Of a DNA stretch of 64,000 bases, positions 25,288 to 35,789 are shown piece by piece. Made by a program: the position numbers and the translations under genes. Below the pieces are notes generated by a model. That model did no database searches. It worked only from the letters and a program-made list of their open reading frames with translations, and had not been told where the DNA came from. Source of the DNA: Streptomyces tsukubensis (lineage in GTDB: Bacteria; Actinomycetota; Actinomycetes; Streptomycetales; Streptomycetaceae); assembly GCF_009296025.1 (NCBI RefSeq), contig NZ_CP045178.1, positions 372,001 through 436,000 on the forward strand. Reading direction: 5' to 3'. The first letter of the stretch is position 1. Every line of letters begins with the position of its first letter.

Positions 25288-25455
25288 TAGTATTGATCTT
25301 GAGCACGCCGCACAGCGAGTCGCGAGTGACGGTGTGTCAGGCGTCGGTGGTCCAAGGAAAGATGCCCCGCTTCCTGCGGGGAGATGCAGGTGCAAGGCCT
25401 GCCCGGCGCTCCACTTCGGCCCTTTCCCCCTCCAATCGGTGAGGGGGAAAGGGCC
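25288..25455 (+). ncRNA. Candidate small RNA with strong terminator, possibly scr5239-like
   Basis: A -10-like TAGTAT (25288-25293) is followed by about 155 nt of conserved-looking, hairpin-rich sequence (for example GCCCCGCTTCCTGCGGGG and GCAGGTGCAAGGCCTGC). It closes with a perfect 15-bp terminator stem GGCCCTTTCCCCCTC/GAGGGGGAAAGGGCC (25418-25432 with 25441-25455). No convincing ORF lies inside. The predicted size of about 155 nt and the multi-stem architecture recall the conserved Streptomyces sRNA scr5239 (159 nt). The name is from memory and unverified. The hairpin also terminates the TPR gene coming from the other side. The rest of 25012-25533 holds no gene that I can support. Confidence 0.45.
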
Positions 25456-25533
25456 GTTGCGCTGTGTGCACCCCGTCCCTTCGTGCGTGGTGCCAGGTTC
25501 CGTCGGACCGACCGGCCGACGGAACTCCCGGCC

Positions 25534-26718
25534 TCACACTCCCGCATGCGCAGTGGTACCCGCCGACGCGCCGATGGTCGCGGGGTTGAGCCCCTCCGCG
25601 TGGTCGCCGTTGTCCTCGTCGTCCCCCAACGGGACGAGCGACGGGTCAAGACCCAGTTCGGTGACGGCCTTGGCGATCATGTCCCGCGCCTGGCGGAGAC
25701 CGATCCGCTCCAGGGCGCGGCGCACGTCGCGCAGTTCACGCGCGGTCTCCGCCGGGTCCTGTCCGAGCCGGGCCCGGGACTTGGCGAGACCGAGCCGGGA
25801 GAGCGCCGTCCCCCGTGACTCCTCCATCGCCCGGAACTCCCCCAGCGACCTGGTGTACTCCTCGGCCGCCTCCGCGTACCGGCCCGCGCGGTACCGCACG
25901 TTCCCGCGCATCTTGTGGTTGTACGCCAGCGCGCTCGACAGGTTCATGGCGCGACAGATGCTCTCGGCCTCGGAGAGCAGAGCCAGTGCGCGCTCGGCGT
26001 CACCGTCCCGCGCGGACACCACATCGGCGACGCCCCGCAGCGCCCAGGCCCGGCCACGACGGTCGTCAGCGGCCGCCGCGGTCCGCGCCGCCTCCTCGAA
26101 GAGGGCGAGCGCCCTGTCGTAGGAGCCGGTGTTCCTGTGCATCTGCGCGATACCTTCGAGCGCCCAGACCGCGTGCCGCGCCTCGCCCCTGCTACGGGCC
26201 TCGGAGAGCAGCTGTTCGTGCAGTTCGCCCACCAGTTGGTAGTCCCCCTGTATGCGTCCGGTCTCCGCCAGCCCCGCCAGTGAGTAACTGCGTACCAGCA
26301 TGTCCTCGCCGCGTTCGCCCGCCTCCGCCGCGAGCCCGAGCAGACGGAACGCCAGGGGCAGTGCTCCCCGCTGCCGGGCGAGCGTGCCACCACTCCACAG
26401 CGCCCAGGCCATCGCCCCCGGGTCGCCCGCCCCGCGGGCGGCCCGATAGCTGGCCTTCCACGCACGGTCGGCGGCCTCGACCTTTCCCAGCCTCCGGTAG
26501 GCCTCGGAGACGGCGAGTCCGCAGCGGGCGAGTTCCCTCTGGTCACCGGCCGCTTCGGCCTGCCGCACTGCCTCGATGCCTCTCTCCAGCACCTCGGTCA
26601 GGGACGAGTTCACCGACAACGAGCCAAGAGCGCCCTGATACTCGGGCGCGAAAGCCTTGGTCCGTATCGCGGTGTTTCGTGCCACTGCCTGCTGTGCCTT
26701 CTGAGTCACTGGTGCCAT
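25534..26718 (-). CDS. Tetratricopeptide-repeat protein of unknown function
   Basis: Cytoplasmic all-helical protein, 394 aa, with at least six TPR-like units: GDQRELARCGLAVSEAYRRL, GDPGAMAWALWSGGTLARQR, EDMLVRSYSLAGLAETGRI, GEARHAVWALEGIAQMHRNT, DRRGRAWALRGVADVVSAR and LAYNHKMRGNVRYRAGRYAE. No helix-turn-helix, catalytic or membrane segment is evident, so it probably acts as a protein-interaction scaffold. The start MAPVTQKAQQ at 26718 is the only good one. It stands alone between the candidate small RNA and a divergent glycosidase. Confidence 0.75.
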   Translation of the reverse strand: MAPVTQKAQQAVARNTAIRTKAFAPEYQGALGSLSVNSSLTEVLERGIEAVRQAEAAGDQRELARCGLAVSEAYRRLGKVEAADRAWKASYRAARGAGDPGAMAWALWSGGTLARQRGALPLAFRLLGLAAEAGERGEDMLVRSYSLAGLAETGRIQGDYQLVGELHEQLLSEARSRGEARHAVWALEGIAQMHRNTGSYDRALALFEEAARTAAAADDRRGRAWALRGVADVVSARDGDAERALALLSEAESICRAMNLSSALAYNHKMRGNVRYRAGRYAEAAEEYTRSLGEFRAMEESRGTALSRLGLAKSRARLGQDPAETARELRDVRRALERIGLRQARDMIAKAVTELGLDPSLVPLGDDEDNGDHAEGLNPATIGASAGTTAHAGV

Positions 26719-29343
<2,625 letters not shown>

Positions 29344-29361
29344 GCCGCGCGGTTCTCCCCA

Positions 29362-29393
29362 GGGGCCCGCACTCACGTCAGGTGCGGGTCCCC
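29362..29393 (+). terminator. Hairpin after the GH63-like gene
   Basis: GGGGCCCGCAC pairs with GTGCGGGTCCCC with one mismatch, 18 nt after the stop. Confidence 0.55.
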
Positions 29394-29494
29394 GCGGCGC
29401 CGCGCGAAGAACCGAAGCGCGCCGAAGTGCACCGAAGTGCACGATACCCAGGCATCGAGGCATCGAAGCGCCGCCTTATAGGGCCAGCCATTTG

Positions 29495-29509
29495 CCTAAA
29501 AGCATTAGG
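29495..29509. promoter_or_regulatory. Candidate operator upstream of tetR
   Basis: CCTAA-AAGCA-TTAGG, an inverted repeat in an AT-rich patch 39 nt before the TetR start codon, is probably the autoregulatory site. Confidence 0.5.
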
Positions 29510-29547
29510 TAACCGTATGGTCGGTCTCAACGAACGGGAGGCCGGTC

Positions 29548-30123
29548 ATGGTGCGTGCGGGACTGACCACGGAACGTCTTGTCCGGGCGGGGGCCGAGCT
29601 GGCCGACGAGGTCGGTTTCGACCAGGTGACCGTCTCGGCACTGGCCAGGCGGTTCGACGTCAAGGTCGCGAGCCTCTACTCGCACCTGAAGAACTCCCAG
29701 GATCTTGAGACGCGGATCGCGCTGCTCGCGCTGGAGGAACTCGCCGACAGGGCGGCCGACGCGCTCGCGGGCCGCGCGGGCAAGGACGCGCTGACCGCCC
29801 TCGCCAACGTCTACCGCGACTACGCCCGCGAACACCCGGGCCGCTACACCGCGGCGCAACTCAGGCTGGACCCGGAGACGGCCGCCGCCAGCGCCGGTGT
29901 CCGGCACGCCCAGATGACGCGGGCGGTGCTGCGCGGGTACGACCTGGCAGAACCGGACCAGACCCACGCGGTCCGGCTGCTCGGCAGTGTCTTCCACGGC
30001 TACGTCACCCTGGAGATGGGCGGCGGATTCAGTCACAGCGCGCCCGACAGCCAGGTGACGTGGTCAAGGACGCTGGACGCCCTCGACGCGCTGCTCCGCA
30101 ACTGGCCCGCGCCCGCGCCCTGA
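29548..30123 (+). CDS. TetR-family transcriptional regulator
   Basis: Repressor-type protein, 191 aa. The DNA-binding domain is VRAGAELADEVGFDQVTVSA then LARRFDVKVASLYSHLKNSQ and DLETRIALLALEEL (about 11-60). The C-terminal half (RDYAREHPGRYTAAQLRLDP, LLGSVFHGYVTLEMGGGFSH) matches the TetR_C_33/WHG class. The neighbouring SGNH hydrolase 146 bp downstream on the same strand is the likeliest target together with itself. GGGAGG precedes the ATG. Confidence 0.88.
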   Translation: MVRAGLTTERLVRAGAELADEVGFDQVTVSALARRFDVKVASLYSHLKNSQDLETRIALLALEELADRAADALAGRAGKDALTALANVYRDYAREHPGRYTAAQLRLDPETAAASAGVRHAQMTRAVLRGYDLAEPDQTHAVRLLGSVFHGYVTLEMGGGFSHSAPDSQVTWSRTLDALDALLRNWPAPAP

Positions 30124-30269
30124 GTGGCCGCACACCGGCCGAGACCCGCTCGCCACTCCCTGTCCCGACGCCTCGATACGCACCGCGGTACGGGCGGTCG
30201 GCGGGCCCGCCCCACGAATGCACCGCAGATTCCGTTTTCGCTCCTGATTCCGATCGGCAGGCCGACACC

Positions 30270-31454
30270 ATGACCACCCCGCACCGCTGGATCACCACGC
30301 CCATCACCGCGGGCCTCCTGCACGGCGCCCTCGAAGTGGAGCACACCGACAGGGGCGTACAGCCGCACCGGTTGCCCGCCCACGCCCGCGCCCAGTGCTC
30401 CGACCCGCAGTTGGCCATGGCCGAGTCGCAGCCCTCCGGCGTACGGCTGGCGTTCCGCACCCGGGCCACCGCCGTCGAACTCGACGCGCTGCCCGTCAAG
30501 CGCGTCTACGCGGGCGCCCCGCCCCGCCCCGACGGCGTGTACGAACTGCTCGTCGACGGGCACCTCACCGACCAGGCCGTGGTGACCGGTGGTGACACGG
30601 TGACCATCGACATGGCCACCGGAAGCTCCGAGACCCGGACGGGCGCGGCAGGGACCATCCGCTTCACGGGGCTGCCCGATCGCCTCAAGGACATCGAGAT
30701 CTGGCTGCCGCACAACGAGAACGCCCAGCTCGTCGCCTTGCGTACCGACGCCGCTGTCGAGCCGCTGCCCGACCGCGGCCGGAAGGTGTGGCTGCACCAC
30801 GGCAGTTCGATCAGCCACGGCTCCAACGCGGCGACACCCACCACCATCTGGCCCGCGCTGGCCGCCTCCCTCGGTGGCGTCGACCTGATCAACCTCGGTC
30901 TGGGCGGCAGCGCCCTGCTCGACCCCTTCACCGCTCGGGCCATGCGGGACACCCCGGCCGACCTGATCAGCCTGAAGATCGGCATCAACCTCGTCAACCT
31001 CGACGGGATGCGCCTGCGCGTCTTCACCTCCGCGGTCCACGGCTTCCTCGACACCATCAGGGAGGGGCACCCCACCACACCGCTGCTTGTCGTGTCGCCG
31101 ATCTACTGCGCCATCCACGAGGACACACCAGGACCCGCCTCCTTCGACCTGCGGGCGCTCAGCACCGGGAAGCTGAGCTTCCTGGCCGAGGGCGATCCCG
31201 CCGAGCGTGGAGCGGGGAAGCTGACACTCAAGGGCATCAGGGAAGAACTGTCGCGGATCGTGGAGCAGCGCGCGGCAGAGGACCCGAACCTGAGCTATCT
31301 CGACGGTCTCGGCCTCTACGGTGAGGCGGACTACGCCGAACTCCCGCTCCCCGACGAGCTCCACCCGGACACCGCGGCGCACCGCCGAATCGGCGAACGG
31401 TTCGCCGAGCGCGCTTTCGGCAGCGGCGGCCCGTTGCCGGCGAAGGACGCCTGA
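30270..31454 (+). CDS. SGNH/GDSL-family hydrolase
   Basis: Esterase or lipase-like enzyme, 394 aa, apparently cytoplasmic (no signal). An N-terminal beta-sandwich domain (to about 170) precedes the SGNH fold. Nucleophile block HHGSSISHGSNA (about 175), block II INLGLGGSALLDP, block III KIGINLVN and the Asp/His block DELHPDTAAHRR (about 370) are all present. The start MTTPHRWITT at 30270 lacks a strong ribosome site. The longer upstream frame overlaps the tetR end in another frame and is less likely. The last five codons and stop lie inside a 35-bp tandem duplication, and the stop is the edge of a dispersed hairpin element. Confidence 0.82.
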   Translation: MTTPHRWITTPITAGLLHGALEVEHTDRGVQPHRLPAHARAQCSDPQLAMAESQPSGVRLAFRTRATAVELDALPVKRVYAGAPPRPDGVYELLVDGHLTDQAVVTGGDTVTIDMATGSSETRTGAAGTIRFTGLPDRLKDIEIWLPHNENAQLVALRTDAAVEPLPDRGRKVWLHHGSSISHGSNAATPTTIWPALAASLGGVDLINLGLGGSALLDPFTARAMRDTPADLISLKIGINLVNLDGMRLRVFTSAVHGFLDTIREGHPTTPLLVVSPIYCAIHEDTPGPASFDLRALSTGKLSFLAEGDPAERGAGKLTLKGIREELSRIVEQRAAEDPNLSYLDGLGLYGEADYAELPLPDELHPDTAAHRRIGERFAERAFGSGGPLPAKDA

Positions 31455-31502
31455 GGGGTCCTTGCAAGTTGCCGGCGAAGGACGCCTGAGGGGTCCTTGC
31501 AA
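31433..31502. repeat. Perfect 35-bp tandem duplication at the SGNH gene end
   Basis: 31433-31467 and 31468-31502 are identical, each beginning GTTGCCGGCGAAGGACGCC and ending GGGGTCCTTGCAA. The unit contains the last codons and stop of the hydrolase plus the left arm of the hairpin element. Confidence 0.95.
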
Positions 31503-31553
31503 TAGGGGAGTCCGATCAGGCCGCGGGGGCCCATATTGCAAGGACCCCTGAGA
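31485..31553. repeat. Dispersed hairpin element, copy 1
   Basis: Left arm GGGGTCCTTGCAATA (31490-31504) pairs perfectly with TATTGCAAGGACCCC (31534-31548). Pairing extends outward through CTGA/TGAG with one mismatch. Thirty-four bases of the left half recur, inverted and with one mismatch, at 50899-50932. It doubles as a terminator after the SGNH hydrolase. Confidence 0.85.
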
Positions 31554-31563
31554 CAGGGCGTGG

Positions 31564-31885
31564 TCAGGCCGGGCCGAGGTCCGGTCGCGCCGGCGCTGTC
31601 CCCGTGTAGTTCACGGCGAGTTCGGCCGCCGCGTGCGGCGAGGCGGCTATGCGGTCGAGCTGTGCGATCTGCGGACGGGGGTCGAACGCGCTCTGCTCGG
31701 GTGCGGTGTGCAGCCTGGTCGTCATGAAGTACGAGAAGTGCTCGGCGCGCCGGACACGGCGCAGGCAGGTGTCGGAGTACGCGTCGAGCAGGTCGGTGCG
31801 GCCCGTCGCCTGCTGCCGGATCAGGGCGTCGCCGAGCACGGTTCGGCGGACTGCCACCGGCGGCGTGGCGGCTGGCGTCCAGTCA
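31564..31885 (-). pseudogene. pobA: Remnant of 4-hydroxybenzoate 3-monooxygenase (C-terminus only)
   Basis: About the last 100 residues of PobA are recognisable: TDLLDAYSDTCLRRVRRAEH, FSYFMTTRLHTAPEQSAFDP and QIAQLDRIAASPHAAAELAV. The FAD and substrate domains are missing entirely. The fragment is fused on its upstream side to the pcaH remnant near 31886, implying a deletion. Intact PobA makes protocatechuate from 4-hydroxybenzoate. This copy cannot function. Confidence 0.85.
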
Positions 31886-32304
31886 TCTCCCCGCGCCGGT
31901 GAAGTGGGGGTCGAGCGGCGCCGGATGCTGGTCGCGTTGGTGTGCGTACCGGCCCGGAGGCGTTGGCCTGCCAGGTCTCGACGAGCTGCCCGCGTACCGG
32001 CCGCCCTTCGCGGTCACGTACCCGGCCCTGGACGGTGATCCGTTCGCCGAGCGGCTCGCCCGCGGGCGAGGTCGTGGTCGGGCACGGTGATGCCGAAGAC
32101 CGGTCCTGACGGCTCGACGGCCTCCGGGTCACCGGCCGGCGGGAGCGGCCGGCCCGGATGGCGGAGCACGCTGCTGCGGTAGGGCCGGTAGCCCCTGTCG
32201 AGGTGAGGGCGGACCGTACCGCCTTCGGCGATCCGCTTGTCGTACCGCTCCCGCGCTTCGGTGATCTCGGCGTCGATGTCACCCTGTGTCAGCGGAGTGG
32301 TCAT
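31886..32304 (-). pseudogene. pcaH: Remnant of protocatechuate 3,4-dioxygenase beta subunit
   Basis: Starts MTTPLTQGDIDAEITEARER and continues GYRPYRSSVLRHPGRPLPP and FGITVPDHDLARG. It then needs a frame change for EPLGERITVQGRV and LVETWQANASG and another for RYAHQRDQHPAPLDPHFTGA. After GAGR the similarity stops at the join with the pobA piece. The iron-ligand region and the whole pcaG partner are absent. Two frameshifts plus truncation make this a decayed gene. Confidence 0.85.
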
Positions 32305-32312
32305 GCGGGGTT

Positions 32313-32890
32313 CTACCCTTCCCGTACGAGGGCGGAGCCCTGGCCGACGCCTATGCACAGGGTGGCGACGCCTGGGCCCGCCGCCTTGAGCTGGTGGGCG
32401 ACCGAGCCGGCCAGGCGGGCGCCCGAGGCGCCGAGGGGGTGGCCGAGCGCGATGGCGCCGCCGCGCGGGTTGAGGATCGCCGGGTCGAGGTCGGGCCACT
32501 CGGCGACGCGGCCGAGTACCTGGGCGGCGAACGCCTCGTTGAGTTCCGGCGTCGTGAGGTCGGCGAAGGTACGGCCGGCCCGTTCCATGGCCCGGCGTAC
32601 GGACTCGACGGGGGCGAGGCCGAAGTAGTGCGGCTCGCCTGCGGAAAGCCCGGAGGCCGTGATCCTCGCCAGCGGCTCGACTCCGGTCGCCCGTACTCCT
32701 CTCGTCGGCGAGGAGCAGGGCGGCGGCTCCGTCGTTGAGCGGTGCGGAGTCGCCCGCGGTGACGGTGCCGTTCTCGATGCGGGAGGAGGGGCTCAGCCCT
32801 GCCATGGCCTCGATCGAGGCGTCGCCCTGACGCTCTCGTCCTGGTCGATCACGACGGGGTCGCCCTTCCTGCGAAGGTCGGGCGGCGGCG
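32313..32890 (-). pseudogene. pcaF: Remnant of beta-ketoadipyl-CoA thiolase
   Basis: C-terminal half of a thiolase in at least three frames: RRKGDPVVIDQDESV, then DASIEAMAGLSPSSRIENGT and APLNDGAAALLLADE, then LARITASGLSAGEPHYFGLA. The last intact run is LNPRGGAIALGHPLGASGAR with CIGVGQGSALVREG, which carry the GHPxG histidine and the C-terminal active-site Cys. The N-terminal half with the acylated Cys is missing. It lies 8 bp upstream of the pcaH remnant, preserving the usual pcaF-pcaH order. Confidence 0.85.
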
Positions 32891-33434
32891 CGGGCGGCGA
32901 CCCACCGCATCATGAACGTCAACATCACGGTGGGCACCCGCTTTCCCGCCTACGCCACGTCGCTGGGCCGCGTCCTCCTCGCCGGCCTGCCTCCGGCCGA
33001 ACTCGACGAGTCCCTGTCCCGTACGGAGTTCCTCGCCCTGGCCCCCTCCGCCCTCACCCGCCGCGGCGACCTGGAAGCGGTCCTGAAGCGGGTACGGGAG
33101 GAGGGGTACGCCCTTGGTGGACGAGGAGTTGGAGAGAGGTCTCCGCTCCATCGCCGTACCGGTCCGCGACCGAGCGGGCAGAGCGGTCGCGGCCGTCAAT
33201 GTCGCGATGCACAGCAGCAGCCGCACCATGGAGGAGTGCCTCGGCGCGGTCCTGCCCCAACTGCGCGCCACGGGGCACCTGATCGAGAACGAATTCCGTA
33301 CGGCGGCACGCTTCAGCAGGATCACGGTGGCCCGACAGTGGCCGGGGCGGGGACCGACTCCGTCACCAGCACGCGGCGCCACCACCGCTGTACTGGAGGC
33401 GGCGGACTCGTTGATCCGGCAACCGGGAATGTGA
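32885..33434 (+). pseudogene. pcaR: Remnant of IclR-family regulator of the pca genes
   Basis: The C-terminal effector domain of an IclR/PcaR-type protein is visible: RAATHRIMNVNITVGTRFP, YATSLGRVLLAGLPPAELDE and KRVREEGYAL. After a one-base insertion it continues LVDEELERGLRSIAVPVRDR, AVAAVNVAMHSSSRTMEECL and QLRATGHLIENEFR. The helix-turn-helix is gone; the fragment begins where the pcaF remnant begins on the other strand, so a deletion removed both 5' ends (and pcaIJ). Confidence 0.8.
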
Positions 33435-33607
33435 GCTGGACGTCGGCCATCTCGATCCGGTCGCGGACGTTCCGGGGACGGCGATGCCCGCCCGCCCCGG
33501 GGTGAGCGGGGAGGGCGAGCATCGGGGTGGGCGACCCGCGAAGTCCCGTGCGTACGAAGACGGGCTCAGCAGTGGCCGGGATCAGGGGCAGGCATCAGGG
33601 GCCGGAC

Positions 33608-35074
33608 TCAGGGGCCGGTTTCCGAGGTGCGTCGAGGAGTGGGGCCGCCCGGTCGTTCCGCGAGGTGATCGGCGAGGCCGTCCGGGTCGGTGAGCCGGCT
33701 GAGGCGGCCAGGCACGTCCAGGCCGACGAGGAGTACGACGAGGATGGTCCCCGCGAAGGTCAGCACGGCGAGCGCCTGGCCGAGTTCCATGCCCGAGGCG
33801 AGTCTGGCGCCGAGTACGGGTGCGACCGCCCCGCCGAGCGCCCCCACGTTGTAGGTGAAGCCGAGGGCCGCGCCGCGCACCGCCGTGGGGAAATGGCCTC
33901 CGATGTAGCGGGGCAGCAGCCCTGAGATGCCGAAGCTCGTGGCCTGGAGGAGGAAGAGGGCCGCGCCGAGCAGTGGCAGGCTGTTCTTGATGGCGAAGAC
34001 GGGGAAGATCAGGACGAGCGAGCCGATCAGGGTGAAGGCGTAGGCCTTCTTGGTGCCGATCCAGTCGCCGAGGAATCCCGCCGCGCAACAGCCCACCATC
34101 GTGCCGAAGCCCGCGAAGAACAGCGCGTCGGTGACCTGGCTCGTCGAATAGCCGAGTTCGGTCTTCAGGTAGGTGGGCAGCAGCGCCTGGATGGGCCACG
34201 AGTAGAGGAAGGCGAAGAAGATCGTGACGGTCATGGACAGGTAGAGCGGCCAGCCGCGTCTGCCGCCCAGTTGTACGGCGAACGCCGCGAGGGAGACTCC
34301 GGCGACCACGGAGAGCACGGGCACCACCACTCCGCTCCCCGTGGTGAAGACGACGAAGAGCGACACCGTCGCGAGGACGGCGAGGACGATGTTGGCGGCG
34401 GCCCGCGCCGGGGTCGCGAAGAGGGGCTGGAAGGGGTTGGGCTTCTTGGCTACCTTGCCGGTCGCCTCGGTCCAGTCCTCCGCCTCGGGCAGAGCCCTGC
34501 GCATCCACAGCGCTATGACGATCGGGATGATCCCCAGGTAGAACATCCAGCGCCAGCCGAGCGTCGGGACGACCCACTTGTAGACCTGCGCGGCGAGCAC
34601 CGAGCCGAGCGAGTATCCGGAGATGAGGAAACCGCTCGCGCGGTTGCGCAGCCGGGTGGGCCAGCTCTCCATCACGTACGTGGCGCTGGTCCCGTACTCG
34701 CCCGCCATGCCCATGCCGATGGCCAGCCGGGCGACGAACAGACTCGTGTAGTCCCAGGCGAACCCGCAGGCGAAGGTCCCCAGCGAGTAGAGCAGGATGC
34801 TCAGGACCATCGCCGGCTTACGGCCGAAGCGGTCGCCGAGGGCACCGAGCACCGCCCCGCCGAGCCATCGTGTGATGAAGGCCCCGGAGATGAGGCTGGC
34901 CGCCTGTACGGTACTCAGGCCGAAGTCGTCGCTGATCTCGGTGAGAACGAGCGTGATGAGGACGAAGTCGAAACCGTCCAGGGCATAGCCGATCCAGGCG
35001 GCGAAGAAAGCCTTCCACTGGGTGCCGCTCAGCTCGCGGTACCAGGGTCTCGTGGGCTTGGCTGTGGTGTGCAC
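33608..35074 (-). CDS. nanT: MFS sialic-acid transporter, NanT type
   Basis: Twelve-helix proton symporter, 488 aa, of the sialate:H+ symporter family. The family opening KAFFAAWIGYALDGFDFVLI and the loop motif GALGDRFGRKPAMVLSIL are present, with WPTRLRNRASGFLISGYSLG in the middle and GLLPRYIGGHFPTAVRGAAL late in the protein. It is the last gene of the nan operon, 25 bp after nanE, so sialic acid import is well supported by context. The C-terminal tail is polar and cytoplasmic. Confidence 0.85.
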   Translation of the reverse strand: MHTTAKPTRPWYRELSGTQWKAFFAAWIGYALDGFDFVLITLVLTEISDDFGLSTVQAASLISGAFITRWLGGAVLGALGDRFGRKPAMVLSILLYSLGTFACGFAWDYTSLFVARLAIGMGMAGEYGTSATYVMESWPTRLRNRASGFLISGYSLGSVLAAQVYKWVVPTLGWRWMFYLGIIPIVIALWMRRALPEAEDWTEATGKVAKKPNPFQPLFATPARAAANIVLAVLATVSLFVVFTTGSGVVVPVLSVVAGVSLAAFAVQLGGRRGWPLYLSMTVTIFFAFLYSWPIQALLPTYLKTELGYSTSQVTDALFFAGFGTMVGCCAAGFLGDWIGTKKAYAFTLIGSLVLIFPVFAIKNSLPLLGAALFLLQATSFGISGLLPRYIGGHFPTAVRGAALGFTYNVGALGGAVAPVLGARLASGMELGQALAVLTFAGTILVVLLVGLDVPGRLSRLTDPDGLADHLAERPGGPTPRRTSETGP

Positions 35075-35099
35075 GGTAGCTCCAGGATGCCGGTCGGGA

Positions 35100-35789
35100 C
35101 TATGACGACTGGGCCAGGCCGGCTACGAACTGCCGGGTCAGCGCGGTGGGCGCCGTGATCGCGGTACCGACGACGACACTGTGGGCACCGGCGGCGAGCG
35201 CCTGTGCGGCCTCCACAGGGGTGCGGATCCGTCCCTCCGCGACCACCGGCGTCCGCGTCCCGGCGGCGAGGGCCGCGACGAGTGCCAGGTCGGGGCCCTT
35301 CTGCTGGGGCGAGCCCGGCGTGTATCCGGAGAGAGTGGTGGAGATCAGATCGGCTCCGTCGCGTGCGGCGGCGAGCCCCTCTTCGAGGGTGGCGACGTCC
35401 GCCATGACGAGGGCGCCGCGTGCGTGGACGGCGGCGACATGATCGGGGAAGGCGCTGCCGTCGGGGCGGGGCCTGTCGGTGGCGTCCACCGCGACGATGT
35501 CGGCCCCGGCCTCGGCCATCGCCGTCGCGTGGTGGACGGTCGGGGTGATGTACACGCCCGTGTCGCCGTCCTTCCACAGACCGATCAGGGGCAGCCCGAC
35601 CTCGCGGGAGATCGCGCGGACGACCTCGGGTTCGTTGGCGCGGATGGCCGCGGCCCCGCCGGCCTCGGCCGAGAGGGCCAGGCGTACGAGGGTTTCGGTG
35701 GTCCGCATCGGGTCGCCCGGCGGTGCCTGGCAGGAGACGATCAGGCGGCCGGCGAGCCGGTCGAGGAGGGGGGAGGGCGAGGTGGTCAC
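35100..35789 (-). CDS. nanE: N-acetylmannosamine-6-phosphate 2-epimerase
   Basis: TIM-barrel enzyme, 229 aa, converting ManNAc-6-P to GlcNAc-6-P. Diagnostic NanE segments are GRLIVSCQAPPGDPMR, GGAAAIRANEPEVVRAI, GLPLIGLWKDGDTGVYITPT, AGADIVAVDATDRPRPDG, LISTTLSGYTPGSPQQKGPD and PVVAEGRIRTPVEAAQAL. The latter carry the catalytic Lys and Glu of the family. The GTG start overlaps the nanK stop (GTGA), indicating translational coupling. Confidence 0.92.
   Translation of the reverse strand: MTTSPSPLLDRLAGRLIVSCQAPPGDPMRTTETLVRLALSAEAGGAAAIRANEPEVVRAISREVGLPLIGLWKDGDTGVYITPTVHHATAMAEAGADIVAVDATDRPRPDGSAFPDHVAAVHARGALVMADVATLEEGLAAARDGADLISTTLSGYTPGSPQQKGPDLALVAALAAGTRTPVVAEGRIRTPVEAAQALAAGAHSVVVGTAITAPTALTRQFVAGLAQSS

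Noticed and set aside
25215..25442. 75-residue plus-strand ORF inside the candidate small RNA region
   Set aside because: No ribosome site, no protein-like composition, and it runs through the terminator stem.
31433..31560. Hairpin and duplication considered as an insertion sequence end
   Set aside because: No transposase frame lies nearby and the element is under 100 bp. It is described as a dispersed hairpin repeat instead.
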